Source: Acidaminococcaceae bacterium
Lineage (GTDB): Bacteria; Bacillota; Negativicutes; Acidaminococcales; Acidaminococcaceae
Length of the DNA: 64,000 nt
NCBI GenBank assembly: GCA_017405945.1
Contig: JAFQZL010000034.1
Location: forward strand, 1-64,000
Reading direction: 5' to 3'
Numbering within the stretch: position 1 is the first letter of the stretch; each line of letters starts with the position of its first letter. The notes under the pieces are model-generated. The model ran no database searches, was not told where the DNA came from, and saw only the letters and a program-made list of their open reading frames with translations. This document shows, in pieces, positions 8,288-16,943 of the stretch. The position numbers were made by a program, and so were the translations under genes.

Positions 8288-9898
8288 ATGAGAACCAGTG
8301 CATATGAAATAGTCTTGCCTCTGATCGGCAGGGATGACAAGGAAATCGAAGGCAAAACGCTGCTTATAAACGGTTTATACGGCGCCATAGATGTGGTGGA
8401 CACGGAGATTGCGGCAAAGATCCGCGAAGAAGATTTTGCGGCAATTCCTTTTGCCATGCGGGAACGACTGGCCCAGCGCGGTCATATCACCCGGAAGGAT
8501 GAGGCGGGGGAACTGGCCGATGCGCGGTTGCTCGGCCGCATTTGGAACAAACTGATTGGTCACAGCGGCAGGGGACCGGTAATCCTGCCCACTTACGATT
8601 GCAACTTCCGCTGCCCATACTGCTTCGAACGGCACCGCCTGACAAGGGGACAGGAGTGGCTGGGCCATGAAATGAAGCCCGAAATGGTGGAGGCGGTCTT
8701 CGCCGCGCTCCGGAAACAGCGGGATCAGGGCTACAAAGTGGGAGACTGCACCCTTTATGGTGGAGAGCCGCTGCTGAAGGAGAATATGTCTACGGTACGG
8801 AACATCTGCGAGCATGCGAAAGCCATGGGACTGTCACTGAACGCCATTACCAACGGCTACGATCTGGATGCTTACATCGGTCTGCTGGAGGAGTTCGGGT
8901 TTGAGAAGCTGCAGATTACGGTGGACGGTGTGGGCAGACTGAATGACCGGCGCCGGCTTCACCGTGACGGCGTGCCTACTTATGACCGAATTCTGCAAAA
9001 CGTGGCGCTTGCTCTTGAGCACGGCGTTGACATAAGCCTGCGGGTGAACGTGAACGGGGATAACATCGGAGGCATCAAGGAGCTGATCGACGACCTGGCG
9101 GCCCGTGGGCTGCGTGAAACCAGCCGGGAAGAAAGAGCGAAGATCGGGAGGGAACGGCAGGAGGCGGTCAAAGCCGGCAAACCTGTTCCCAAACGAAAGG
9201 GACTGTTCTCCTATTACTTTAAGGCGGTATCGGAAGACAAAAGTTCGCCGACAAAGGTGAGGGAGCGGCAGGTGCTTGATGCCATTTTAGCTGCGGGTTT
9301 TCCCCCTATGGATGCCATGGAGAGGCAAAGTCAGTATTCCATGCCCCTGCAGGGTCTGGTTGCCGCTATGAAGAAGGAAGATTACCCGAGCTTTTCCCCG
9401 GCGTACTGCGGCGCGGAACAGGGTATGATCGGTGTTGGTCCCGACGGGCTGATTTATCCCTGCTGGGATCTGGTGGCTATGGAAGAGCAGGCCGTGGGCT
9501 TTACGGACGTGCAGACGGGCCGCTTCTTCTTCAACTTCGGTAAGGCGAAATGGCGTACCCGCACTGCAGACCTTATGAAGCCGTGCCAGACCTGTCCTTA
9601 TATCTTCATCTGCCGGGGCGGCTGCGCGCCGGAAGCGAAACGGGAGCACGGCAGCTATTTCAGTGAACACTGCGGCGAGGCAAAGGAAATCTTCGCCTAT
9701 GTGGCGCCCCGGATTGTTGGCAAGAAGTGGGAGGAAACGGGTGAGGACGAACTTTCTGTTTCGTTGGCGGGTCCGCTTTCCCGGTTCACCGGGGAAGAGC
9801 GGGAAACGCTGATGACCACCACCAGCCAGAAGGTTATGTTCGATCTCATCAAAGACGCAGGCATTCTTCCTGCAGAAGCTGACAGAGATAATAATTGA
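8288..9898 (+). CDS. Radical SAM/SPASM peptide maturase
   Basis: A 536-residue radical SAM enzyme. An N-terminal stretch of about 95 residues may hold the peptide-recognition region. It is followed by the [4Fe-4S]/SAM motif CNFRCPYC (Cys105, 109, 112) and the GGEPLL block. The C-terminal SPASM domain, holding auxiliary clusters, starts at CGAEQGMIGVGPDGLIYPCWD (around residues 372-392). It continues with CQTCPYIFICRGGC and a final HCGEA. Such enzymes make thioether, C-C or epimerisation changes in RiPP precursors. The Nif11-like precursor lies just downstream, so this is most likely a nif11-class peptide maturase; the chemistry cannot be told. The ATG at 8288 has a GGGGAGG site 8 bases upstream; an ATG at 8273 would overlap it. 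Confidence 0.9.
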   Translation: MRTSAYEIVLPLIGRDDKEIEGKTLLINGLYGAIDVVDTEIAAKIREEDFAAIPFAMRERLAQRGHITRKDEAGELADARLLGRIWNKLIGHSGRGPVILPTYDCNFRCPYCFERHRLTRGQEWLGHEMKPEMVEAVFAALRKQRDQGYKVGDCTLYGGEPLLKENMSTVRNICEHAKAMGLSLNAITNGYDLDAYIGLLEEFGFEKLQITVDGVGRLNDRRRLHRDGVPTYDRILQNVALALEHGVDISLRVNVNGDNIGGIKELIDDLAARGLRETSREERAKIGRERQEAVKAGKPVPKRKGLFSYYFKAVSEDKSSPTKVRERQVLDAILAAGFPPMDAMERQSQYSMPLQGLVAAMKKEDYPSFSPAYCGAEQGMIGVGPDGLIYPCWDLVAMEEQAVGFTDVQTGRFFFNFGKAKWRTRTADLMKPCQTCPYIFICRGGCAPEAKREHGSYFSEHCGEAKEIFAYVAPRIVGKKWEETGEDELSVSLAGPLSRFTGEERETLMTTTSQKVMFDLIKDAGILPAEADRDNN

Positions 9899-9938
9899 AC
9901 ATATCGTTGGACTGGTAGATTTTTTTGCTTTTTTCGTA

Positions 9939-9960
9939 TATAATAGTTTCGCAATATAAT
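9939..9960 (+). promoter_or_regulatory. Possible promoter elements before the precursor gene
   Basis: Two TATAAT hexamers (9939-9944 and 9955-9960) lie in a T-rich gap 45-66 bases before the precursor ATG. Neither has a good -35 box at standard spacing. They could allow the precursor to be expressed more strongly than the maturase upstream. Confidence 0.35.
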
Positions 9961-10004
9961 AAAAATTGTTTTTGTATTTTTATATTATTTCAGGAGGGTT
10001 CATT

Positions 10005-10259
10005 ATGCCGATTAACGAAAAAGAAATCACAAAAGAAATGATTATGGAAGCCATGAAGTGCAAGAGTGCCGATGAGTTGATTGCTCTGGCCAAAACCGGT
10101 GGCATTGAACTGACAAAGGAAGAAGCCGAAGCCTACATGGCGGAACTGGCAGACTTTGAACTGGATGAAAACCAGCTGAAACAAGTGGCCGGCGGCGTCA
10201 AGACCTGCTACATGGTTGATGGTTGCGCTTTCAAATGCGGTACTCTGAAAGACTGCTGA
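10005..10259 (+). CDS. RiPP precursor peptide, Nif11/NHLP-type leader with four-Cys core
   Basis: An 84-residue precursor. The acidic, helical leader (residues 1-64) carries ADELIALAKTGGIELTKEEA and ends LKQVAGG, the double-glycine cleavage signature of Nif11-like and NHLP leaders. Cleavage after Gly64 would release the 20-residue core VKTCYMVDGCAFKCGTLKDC with Cys at 68, 74, 78 and 84 and no Ser. A strong AGGAGGGT site precedes ATG 10005; an in-frame upstream start at 9966 would add residues unlike a leader. It lies between two radical SAM genes and upstream of NHLM exporters, so it is very probably their substrate. The final structure and activity (antimicrobial, signal, metal-binding) are unknown. 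Confidence 0.9.
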   Translation: MPINEKEITKEMIMEAMKCKSADELIALAKTGGIELTKEEAEAYMAELADFELDENQLKQVAGGVKTCYMVDGCAFKCGTLKDC

Positions 10260-10276
10260 GTCGTATTTTGCTTCTT

Positions 10277-10304
10277 ACGCCTGCCTTCACGGCAGGCGTT
10301 TTTT
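10277..10304 (+). terminator. Intercistronic terminator after the precursor gene
   Basis: A perfect 9-bp stem (ACGCCTGCC with GGCAGGCGT), 5-base loop, then six T. It begins 18 bases after the precursor stop and only about 25 bases before the next gene. It probably works as a partial terminator that keeps precursor mRNA more abundant than enzyme mRNA. Confidence 0.85.
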
Positions 10305-10329
10305 CTATAAATAATGCAGGAGGTTTATT

Positions 10330-12246
10330 ATGGGAATGAACCGGGAAGGCACGGTAGATGTGCTTTTTGTTGCCATGCCCTTCTGCGACGAATATATGCC
10401 CTGCCTGACCCTGGCCCTGTTCAAGTCGGTGCTGTCACGGGCAGGAATCAAAAGCCGCGTACAGCACGAATATTTGTATTATGCCAGCCGCATCGGGCTG
10501 GAAAAATACAGGAGCATCATGCAGGTATGTACCATCGGCTACGGCCATGATTATTTTGCCTGCGAGACGATTTTTGCGGAGGCGGCCCACGGCAAAACCC
10601 TTGCCTCTTTTGACGACTACATACGCTGGATGCAGGGGAAACATCTTCCGGGGAAGGTCTTTGCCGGCAGGCAGCGGGAGGATACCCTGCACAGTCTGTC
10701 CCTGTTTCAGGAAGCCCACGCTATGGCAGAGGCCTGGCTGGATGAAGCCTGCGCCCGGGTTATGGCACAGAGGCCGAAGATCGTAGCTTTTATATCCATG
10801 TTCCAGCAGCACAATGCCATAATCGCCCTTGCCCGGCGGCTTAAAAAGGAAAAAGACGCCCCCCTGGTTTTAGCGGGCGGCGCCAACTGCGAAGGGGACG
10901 CGGGAGCGGCGCTGGCGGAACATATCGAAGCCTTTGATTACGTTTTTACCGGCGAGGCGGACGAAACCATCGCGCCATTATGCACAAGACTCCTGCAGGA
11001 CGGAACTGTACCGGACGATGAACTGCCGCCCGGTGTGGTGTCACGCACCAGACAGAAAGCGGAACCGGCGAGGGTCACACAAAATCTGGACGGACTGCCC
11101 CTGCCGGATTTCACTGATTACTTCCGGGAGAGAGACGCGCTGCTGCCTCAGCACAAGGGGCAGTATATTGTCACGACGGAAGGCTCCCGGGGTTGCTGGT
11201 GGGCGGCCCGACATCCCTGCCGCTTCTGCGGGCTGAACGGCAGTACAGCCCATCTGTACCGGACAAAAAGTACAGACCGGTTTGCGGATGAACTGGCGGA
11301 ACTGGCCAGCCGTTATCCCGGCGCCCAATGTTATTTTACCGACAATATCCTGAGCTTGACTCATCAGAAAGATCTGCCTTCCGCGCTGCTGCAACGGGAA
11401 GCGTACCGTAATAACGGACTCAGGCTGTTTACGGAAATCAAGTCCAATATGACGGAAGAAGACGCAAAGAATCTGGCGGAAGCCGGATTCTTCTGGGTGC
11501 AGGCGGGCATCGAAAGCTTCTCCGACGGCATTTTGCGCCTGATGGGCAAGGGTGTTACCGCCATCCGGCAGGTGCAGACCCTGAAGCACTGTAATGCCCA
11601 CAGGGTCAACGTGCTGTGGTACATTCTGACCGGTACGCCGGGAGAAACGGAAGAACTCTGCCGGGAGGTCAACGGGGTACTGCCTAAGATCATGCACCTG
11701 TCCGCTCCCAACACCGTCACCCATATCATGTTCCATCGCTACAGCGATTACATGCGGCATCCGGATGACTCCGTCCCGGCCCTGCGGCCGGACCGGGGCT
11801 ACGATTTTGTGTTCCCCAACGAGGACTTTATTCGTCGGACGGCCCACCTGTTCGCACCGGTGGACGAGGAAGAACTGGCCCGCTATTATGATTACCGGCG
11901 TCTGGGGCCCGCCTACGAAACTCTGTACGAGCTGTCCGAAACATGGAACAGGACGCGCCAGCTTCTCTACATGAAGGATAAGGGAGAACTGATGAAAATT
12001 CTGGATACCCGCCTGATAGCACACCGGCCCATGTATTATCTGCAGGGCGTTGAAGCGGAGGTACTGCGGGCCTGCCGGAATGTGATGAAGGAAGAAAAAC
12101 TGATGAAAGCTCTTGCGGATCATTATGAAGAAGCAAGAATCCGGGACGCGCTGGCATGGCTGGAGCAGGAAAACCTTTTACTCCACATCGGGCCGGAATA
12201 TCTGGCTCTGCCCATTGACAGGGACGCAGGAAAGCTGAAACAATAA
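10330..12246 (+). CDS. B12-binding radical SAM RiPP maturase, putative C-methyltransferase
   Basis: A 638-residue protein. Residues about 9-210 look like a cobalamin-binding domain (VDVLFVAMPF ... PLVLAGGANCEGDAG ... YVFTGEADETI). The radical SAM core has an unusual cluster motif, GCWWAARHPCRFCGLN, with Cys289, 297 and 300 (CX7CX2C). This is the hallmark I recall for the 'RiPP maturation radical SAM protein 1' family, whose studied relatives methylate unactivated carbons of peptide residues. TEIKSNM and QAGIESFSDGILRLMGKG are conserved core segments. ATG 10330 follows AGGAGG by 6 bases. Placement after the precursor suggests it methylates the core; the site is unknown. Confidence 0.88.
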   Translation: MGMNREGTVDVLFVAMPFCDEYMPCLTLALFKSVLSRAGIKSRVQHEYLYYASRIGLEKYRSIMQVCTIGYGHDYFACETIFAEAAHGKTLASFDDYIRWMQGKHLPGKVFAGRQREDTLHSLSLFQEAHAMAEAWLDEACARVMAQRPKIVAFISMFQQHNAIIALARRLKKEKDAPLVLAGGANCEGDAGAALAEHIEAFDYVFTGEADETIAPLCTRLLQDGTVPDDELPPGVVSRTRQKAEPARVTQNLDGLPLPDFTDYFRERDALLPQHKGQYIVTTEGSRGCWWAARHPCRFCGLNGSTAHLYRTKSTDRFADELAELASRYPGAQCYFTDNILSLTHQKDLPSALLQREAYRNNGLRLFTEIKSNMTEEDAKNLAEAGFFWVQAGIESFSDGILRLMGKGVTAIRQVQTLKHCNAHRVNVLWYILTGTPGETEELCREVNGVLPKIMHLSAPNTVTHIMFHRYSDYMRHPDDSVPALRPDRGYDFVFPNEDFIRRTAHLFAPVDEEELARYYDYRRLGPAYETLYELSETWNRTRQLLYMKDKGELMKILDTRLIAHRPMYYLQGVEAEVLRACRNVMKEEKLMKALADHYEEARIRDALAWLEQENLLLHIGPEYLALPIDRDAGKLKQ

Positions 12247-12280
12247 AACTGTAAGAGGAGTATAAAAGCAGCGCTTCGTG

Positions 12281-12324
12281 TAACAGTATATTGCATATAT
12301 AGTAACAGGATACTGCATATATAA
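12281..12324 (+). repeat. Two adjacent 22-bp direct repeats
   Basis: Unit 1 (12281-12302) and unit 2 (12303-12324) match at 19 of 22 positions and abut without a spacer. Each contains TAACAG followed by TGCATATATA, and two helical turns (22 bp) separate equivalent bases, as expected for a regulator binding one DNA face. Confidence 0.7.
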
Positions 12325-12390
12325 TTGCAAGTGGAGTTGTTAATTTGATAAAAAAACACAAAAGCATATTTTGTTTTTATTAAGTAAATT

Positions 12391-12431
12391 ACCGGATGTG
12401 ACAGAGATAGTCTGTTGCTTCCGGTATTTTT
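12391..12431 (+). terminator. Terminator-like hairpin in the RiPP intergenic region
   Basis: Outer arms ACCGGA and TCCGGT enclose an inner ACAGA/TCTGT stem with a GATAG loop, and the structure is followed by ATTTTTG. The stem is interrupted, so it may be a weak terminator for the maturation operon. Confidence 0.5.
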
Positions 12432-12558
12432 GTGTTATAATAAACTGATATATTGTAGCCTGATGAGAATGCAGGTGTTCGCAACCCTTTTGGTCATATT
12501 GACAACATTTTTCTGAAGTTTATTTTGTTTATTACGCGTACGGTTTTCGGGGGTACTT

Positions 12559-13728
12559 ATGAAAAAGTATTTTATGATAGGGCTGGGTATTGTGCTCGCT
12601 CTGTCGCTGACCATAATATTATACGGCGCGTGGCTGAACGAGCGGGGTGAGTTCCAAATCGCCAAACGCATGAGTGAACGCAGCCTGGAATTGCAGGGAT
12701 CCAGGGCTGCCGTGCGTTTTATCCGCCCCAGGGTTACGCTGACCGCCATCAATTTTTATTCCAAAGATATGGCGGATGCAGTGGCGTTATCTGACGGGCG
12801 CATCATTTCCTGTCTTACGCCCAAGAGCAGTTTTGTACGTAAAGGCGATACCTTGTTTGTGATTGAAAATGAAGAATTGCCGCTGCAGATCCAGCAGGCA
12901 GAGGCAAACATACTCAGTGCGCAGGCAGAGAAACACGGCAAGGAAAACCAGTATAAGCGGTTTTTATTGCTGAAACAGAAGGATGCCATCTCCGCCCAGC
13001 AGTTTGACGATGCGGAAGCGGCATACCGGGCTGCGGTGGCGGCACTTGATGTGGCGGAGGCCAAGCTGGGAAGCCTGCGTATCCAGGAAGCCCGGCAACG
13101 TGTCACCGCGCCATTGGACGGTCAGGTGCTGCGGCTGTACCGGCAGCCGGGCGCCTATGTGCAGAGTGGAACATCCCTGGCTCTGGTCGGTGATTTCCGC
13201 ACACTCTATTTTGCTACGCCGGTTGACGATAAAATTGCCGGGCATCTGGTGCAGGGGCTGGAAGCGGAACTGATTTTCAGCAACCGGGATTTCCAGAAAG
13301 CCTATGGCACGAATTATGAGAAAGGAAACATGGGCAGTGAACAGCGCTTTCTTGCGTCAGTTGCGGAAATTACGCCGCCTGTGTCGGAACCGGCTGCCCT
13401 TCGCAATGTGATGTGGCAGGCGGATAACCGGTCCGGTCTGCTGGAACCCCAGACCTACGGGCACGTGACCTTGCAGGTCCGTACAGGCCGTGACGCGCTG
13501 TCCGTTCCTCTGGACGCTATGGCAGACAGCAACCATACCCGGGTGTATGTGGCGAAAGAAGATAACACCATTGAAGAAAGAACGGTAAAGACAGGTACTA
13601 ACGACGGTCAGTTCATCGAAGTCCTGGAAGGCCTTAAGGAGGGCGAAGTTGTAGTCACTTCCGGTATGGAGGGCCTGAAGGACGGGATGCGGGCAACCGT
13701 GATAGTGCAGGGAGGTGGAACGAAGTGA
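12559..13728 (+). CDS. HlyD/RND-type periplasmic adaptor subunit
   Basis: A 389-residue membrane fusion protein with one N-terminal anchor (about residues 6-26). A split lipoyl domain (ALSDGRIISCLTPKSSFVRKGDTLFVIE and TAPLDGQVLRLYRQPGAYVQSGTSL) flanks an alpha-helical hairpin rich in Ala, Glu and Gln (about residues 110-180). A beta-barrel region and a membrane-proximal domain with EERTVKTGTNDGQFIEVLEGLKEGEVVV follow. It should link inner-membrane exporter to outer envelope. No TolC-like partner is seen nearby. It overlaps the next adaptor by 4 bases, so the two are translated together. A TATAAT at 12436 may be its promoter. Confidence 0.85.
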   Translation: MKKYFMIGLGIVLALSLTIILYGAWLNERGEFQIAKRMSERSLELQGSRAAVRFIRPRVTLTAINFYSKDMADAVALSDGRIISCLTPKSSFVRKGDTLFVIENEELPLQIQQAEANILSAQAEKHGKENQYKRFLLLKQKDAISAQQFDDAEAAYRAAVAALDVAEAKLGSLRIQEARQRVTAPLDGQVLRLYRQPGAYVQSGTSLALVGDFRTLYFATPVDDKIAGHLVQGLEAELIFSNRDFQKAYGTNYEKGNMGSEQRFLASVAEITPPVSEPAALRNVMWQADNRSGLLEPQTYGHVTLQVRTGRDALSVPLDAMADSNHTRVYVAKEDNTIEERTVKTGTNDGQFIEVLEGLKEGEVVVTSGMEGLKDGMRATVIVQGGGTK

Positions 13729-14681
13729 GCAACGATAATATCTTCAATCCCAAGGCCCTGGAAAAGCTCCGTTCCCCTGACAAACTGGACAGTATGATCC
13801 GGATCACCGGCCCTGTGGGATGGATGGGACTGGCAGCGGTGTCCCTGCTTTGTTTTGCTATTGTGCTGTGGTCTGTATACGGATCATTTACGGAAAAAGC
13901 GGAAGGTTACGGGCTGATTATTGACTCCGCCGGCGTAGTGAATATTACCCATGCGGCCTCGGGCAAGGTGACAGATGTATATGTGAAGACCGGGAGCCGC
14001 GTGCGTAAGGGCGACCTGGTCGCCCGCATGGAACAGCCGGAGCAGTCAGCGGATACCCGTATGGCCCAGTACGGAACCGAGCTGGGTACCAGTGACAGGG
14101 ATGTACAGAGCCGCGTGTATGAATACGATGCAAAACGGTACCAGCAGGCAGCCCGGGAGAATATTTACTCCGATTACGAAGGTGTCGTGGGGGAAGTGAT
14201 GGCTGCGGAAGGACAGCTCATGGAAGCCGGCACTCCTATCTGCACGGTGCGTCTGACCCAGGACAGGAATGAACTGCAGGGCGTCTTCTATATCAGCGTG
14301 GACAATGGCAAACGGGTGGAACCGGGCATGACCATTCAGCTGGCTCCCAATGGGGTGGATATTACCAAGACCGGCAGCCTGATCGGCGTGGTGAAAAGCG
14401 TTTCCCAATATCCTGTTTCCGCCGAAGGAGTGAAAAAAAGCCTGGGCAACTCTCAGCTGGCCCAGTACATATTGCAAAAAGACGGCGGAGCGGCGGTGGA
14501 AGTCAGATTTGAGCTGGTGAAAGATGCGGATTCCGAGTCCGGTTACCTGTGGACCTCCGTCGTAGGACGCCATAAACCGGTAACGGCGGGCAGTTATTGT
14601 ACCGGTTCTGTTGTCATTGAAAGGCAGCCGCCCATCGAGAAAGTTTTCTATAAGATCAGCCAGTGGCTGAGAAGCCGGTGA
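13725..14681 (+). CDS. NHLM-type secretion adaptor (HlyD family)
   Basis: A 318-residue HlyD-like protein matching the 'NHLM bacteriocin system secretion protein' type. The N-terminus reads FNPKALEKLRSPDKLDSMIRITGP, then comes a membrane segment (about residues 33-52) and the GYGLIIDSAGVVNITHAASGKV lipoyl half. A short linker replaces the long coiled coil, and the second half is YSDYEGVVGEVMAAEGQLMEAGTPICTV. The GTG start overlaps the previous gene (GTGA), with GGGAGGTGG upstream. It lies 4 bases before the peptidase/ABC gene, so the order adaptor-adaptor-ABC-ABC is one operon. Confidence 0.88.
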   Translation: MSNDNIFNPKALEKLRSPDKLDSMIRITGPVGWMGLAAVSLLCFAIVLWSVYGSFTEKAEGYGLIIDSAGVVNITHAASGKVTDVYVKTGSRVRKGDLVARMEQPEQSADTRMAQYGTELGTSDRDVQSRVYEYDAKRYQQAARENIYSDYEGVVGEVMAAEGQLMEAGTPICTVRLTQDRNELQGVFYISVDNGKRVEPGMTIQLAPNGVDITKTGSLIGVVKSVSQYPVSAEGVKKSLGNSQLAQYILQKDGGAAVEVRFELVKDADSESGYLWTSVVGRHKPVTAGSYCTGSVVIERQPPIEKVFYKISQWLRSR

Positions 14682-14685
14682 AGAT

Positions 14686-16905
14686 ATGGATACAAGAGAA
14701 CGGATCCGGCAGTTCTTTGCCGGGAAAGAGCGCGTGAAGGTGCCAACCGTCCTGCAGATGGAAGCAACGGAATGCGGCGCCGCGTCTCTGGCTATGGTGC
14801 TGGCCTATTACGGGCGCTGGCTGCCGCTGGAGTTTTTGCGGCAGGAGTGCGGCGTGACCCGGGACGGCAGCAATGCGGATAATCTGCTGAAAGCTGCCCG
14901 GCGTCAGGGCTGTGTGGCCAAGGCCTTTGCGGGCCGCAGCGAAGTGCTGCGCAAAAAGGAATTCCCCCTGATCCTGTTCTGGGAGTTCAATCATTTCCTG
15001 GTACTGGAAGGTTTTCAGGGGGACACCGTGTTCCTGAATGATCCGGCCATGGGGCGGCGCACCGTAACCTGGGAAGAATTTCTGACTTCCTATACCGGCG
15101 TGTACATGAAGATTACGCCGGCTGAAAATTTCAAATCCGAAGGGGAACCTTACAGCATCGTGAAAACGGTGGCGGCCAAGCTCAGGGAGGATAAGTGGGC
15201 GCTTATTTTTCTGATGGTGCTGGGCCTTTGCATGATCATTCCGGGGCTTGCGATTCCGGTCATGGGGCAGATTTTCATTGACGATGTTTTTTCCCTTAAG
15301 CATGCGGACTGGATTGTAAAGCTGTTAAATGCCATGTTCGGAACCATGATCCTGCTGGGCATCATGACTGCCATGCGGGCTGCGGTGCTGACATACTGGC
15401 AGAAAAAACTGACTATTGCAGATTCATCCGCCTTTTTCTGGCATGTGCTGCGGCTGCCGGTGACATTTTTCCAGCAACGGTACGCGGCGGACATTGCTTC
15501 CCGTATCCAGTTCAATGAATCCACGGCAGCGGTGCTGTCCAACCAGGCGGCTACAGCGTTGCTGGATCTGCTGGTAGCGCTGTTTTACCTGTTGTTGTTG
15601 TTCCAGTACAGCGTACCCCTGACTCTGATTGGCGTATCCATCAGTATCGTGGACATTTTTGTGTTTTTATATATGCGGCGCCGCCAGACCGACCTGATTA
15701 TGCGCATCCAGCAGGATGCTTCCAAGGCCTATGGCGTGCTGATGAGCGGTCTTATGATGGTGGAAAGCATCAAGGCCAACGGCAGCGAAGGGGATCTGTT
15801 TGCCAAGTGGGCAGGCTATGCGGCTAAAGCCACGGTAGCTGCCCAGGAAATGAAGCTATGGGCCATGAAAGTAAAATTGCTGCCGTTGCTTCTTGGCGGA
15901 CTGAATACGGCCCTGATTATGACGGTGGGCGGTTTTTCCATCATGGAAGGCATCATGACTGCCGGTATTTATATGGCTTTCAATAACCTGATCGTGAAAT
16001 TCCATGAGCCGGTACAGAAGCTGCTTTCCCTGGGCAATGTGCTGCAGGACACGGAAATGCAGATGCGGCGTCTTGACGATGTGCGGCGTTATAAGACAGA
16101 CAGTCTGAACTATCCCGGCGATGATCAGGTGATATCGTTTAAAGGCAACCGTCTTTCCGGCGAACTGACACTGAAAGACGTTAATTTTGGCTACAGTCCC
16201 CTTGACCCGCCCCTCATCGAGCACTTTGACCTGCATCTGGAACCGGGGCGCTGGGCTGCTGTGGTGGGATCTTCCGGCAGCGGCAAGAGCACGCTGGCTA
16301 AACTGGTGGCGGGGCTTTACGAGGAATGGTCCGGGGAGGTGCTGTTTGACGGCGTGAAGCGCAGGGAAATCCCGCGGCCTGTCATTGTGAATTCCCTGGC
16401 ATCTGTGGATCAGGACGTGTTCCAGATTACCGGGACAGTACGGGAAAATATTACCATGTTTGATAAATCCGTTCCTTCGGCGGACGTCGTACAGGCTGCC
16501 CAGGACGCCTGCATCCATGAGGATATTATGAGGCTGCCGGGAGGCTATGAAGCGGAAGTGGCGGAAGGCGGCCTGAATTTCAGCGGCGGTCAGCGGCAGC
16601 GTCTGGAAATTGCCCGGGCGCTGGCTTGCAACCCATCCCTGCTGATCCTTGACGAAGCCACCAGCGCCATCGATCCCATGACAGAACAGAAGTGTCTGGA
16701 AAACATCCGCCGCAGGGGCTGCACCTGCCTGATTGTGGCCCACCGTCTTTCCACCATCCGGGATGCGGACGAGATCATCGTACTGGAACGGGGGAAAGTA
16801 GCGGAACGGGGCACTCATCGGGAACTGATAGCCCATGACGGACCTTACCGCCGTCTCATCGAGGAACGGGACCGGATGGAAGCGGACGAAGAATCGCTGA
16901 ATTAG
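14686..16905 (+). CDS. NHLM-type peptidase-containing ABC exporter (C39 peptidase, TM, ATPase)
   Basis: A 739-residue bifunctional exporter. The C39 cysteine peptidase domain is at residues 1-140: Cys30 in ATECGAASL, His103 in EFNHFLVLEG, Asp119 in LNDPAMG. It should cut the precursor after Gly-Gly. A six-helix transmembrane domain follows (about 155-450). The nucleotide-binding domain has Walker A GSSGSGKST, signature FSGGQRQRLE, Walker B LLILDEATSAID and H-loop VAHRLST. All catalytic residues of both domains are present. It resembles the ABC1 component of NHLM systems and works with the ABC2-type protein encoded next. Confidence 0.93.
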   Translation: MDTRERIRQFFAGKERVKVPTVLQMEATECGAASLAMVLAYYGRWLPLEFLRQECGVTRDGSNADNLLKAARRQGCVAKAFAGRSEVLRKKEFPLILFWEFNHFLVLEGFQGDTVFLNDPAMGRRTVTWEEFLTSYTGVYMKITPAENFKSEGEPYSIVKTVAAKLREDKWALIFLMVLGLCMIIPGLAIPVMGQIFIDDVFSLKHADWIVKLLNAMFGTMILLGIMTAMRAAVLTYWQKKLTIADSSAFFWHVLRLPVTFFQQRYAADIASRIQFNESTAAVLSNQAATALLDLLVALFYLLLLFQYSVPLTLIGVSISIVDIFVFLYMRRRQTDLIMRIQQDASKAYGVLMSGLMMVESIKANGSEGDLFAKWAGYAAKATVAAQEMKLWAMKVKLLPLLLGGLNTALIMTVGGFSIMEGIMTAGIYMAFNNLIVKFHEPVQKLLSLGNVLQDTEMQMRRLDDVRRYKTDSLNYPGDDQVISFKGNRLSGELTLKDVNFGYSPLDPPLIEHFDLHLEPGRWAAVVGSSGSGKSTLAKLVAGLYEEWSGEVLFDGVKRREIPRPVIVNSLASVDQDVFQITGTVRENITMFDKSVPSADVVQAAQDACIHEDIMRLPGGYEAEVAEGGLNFSGGQRQRLEIARALACNPSLLILDEATSAIDPMTEQKCLENIRRRGCTCLIVAHRLSTIRDADEIIVLERGKVAERGTHRELIAHDGPYRRLIEERDRMEADEESLN

Positions 16906-16943
16906 TATCAGTCTTTACAAATCAGAAAGAAGGAGGAACGCTG

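Larger units (their letters stand above)
12247..12558 (+). other. Intergenic region between the two halves of the RiPP locus
   Basis: This 312-base AT-rich gap holds no convincing gene. It contains two 22-bp direct repeats (12281-12324), a terminator-like hairpin (about 12391-12431), a TATAAT at 12436-12441, and then about 115 bases before the adaptor gene. It appears to separate the maturation unit from the export unit. Confidence 0.6.

Noticed and set aside
10005..10259. SCIFF/six-Cys thioether precursor
   Set aside because: The core has four Cys and the leader is Nif11/NHLP-like, not the SCIFF type.
11041..12123. Long minus-strand frame opposite the B12 radical SAM gene
   Set aside because: No family motif, and His/Gln/Pro-rich composition typical of an antisense reading of a GC-rich third-position gene.
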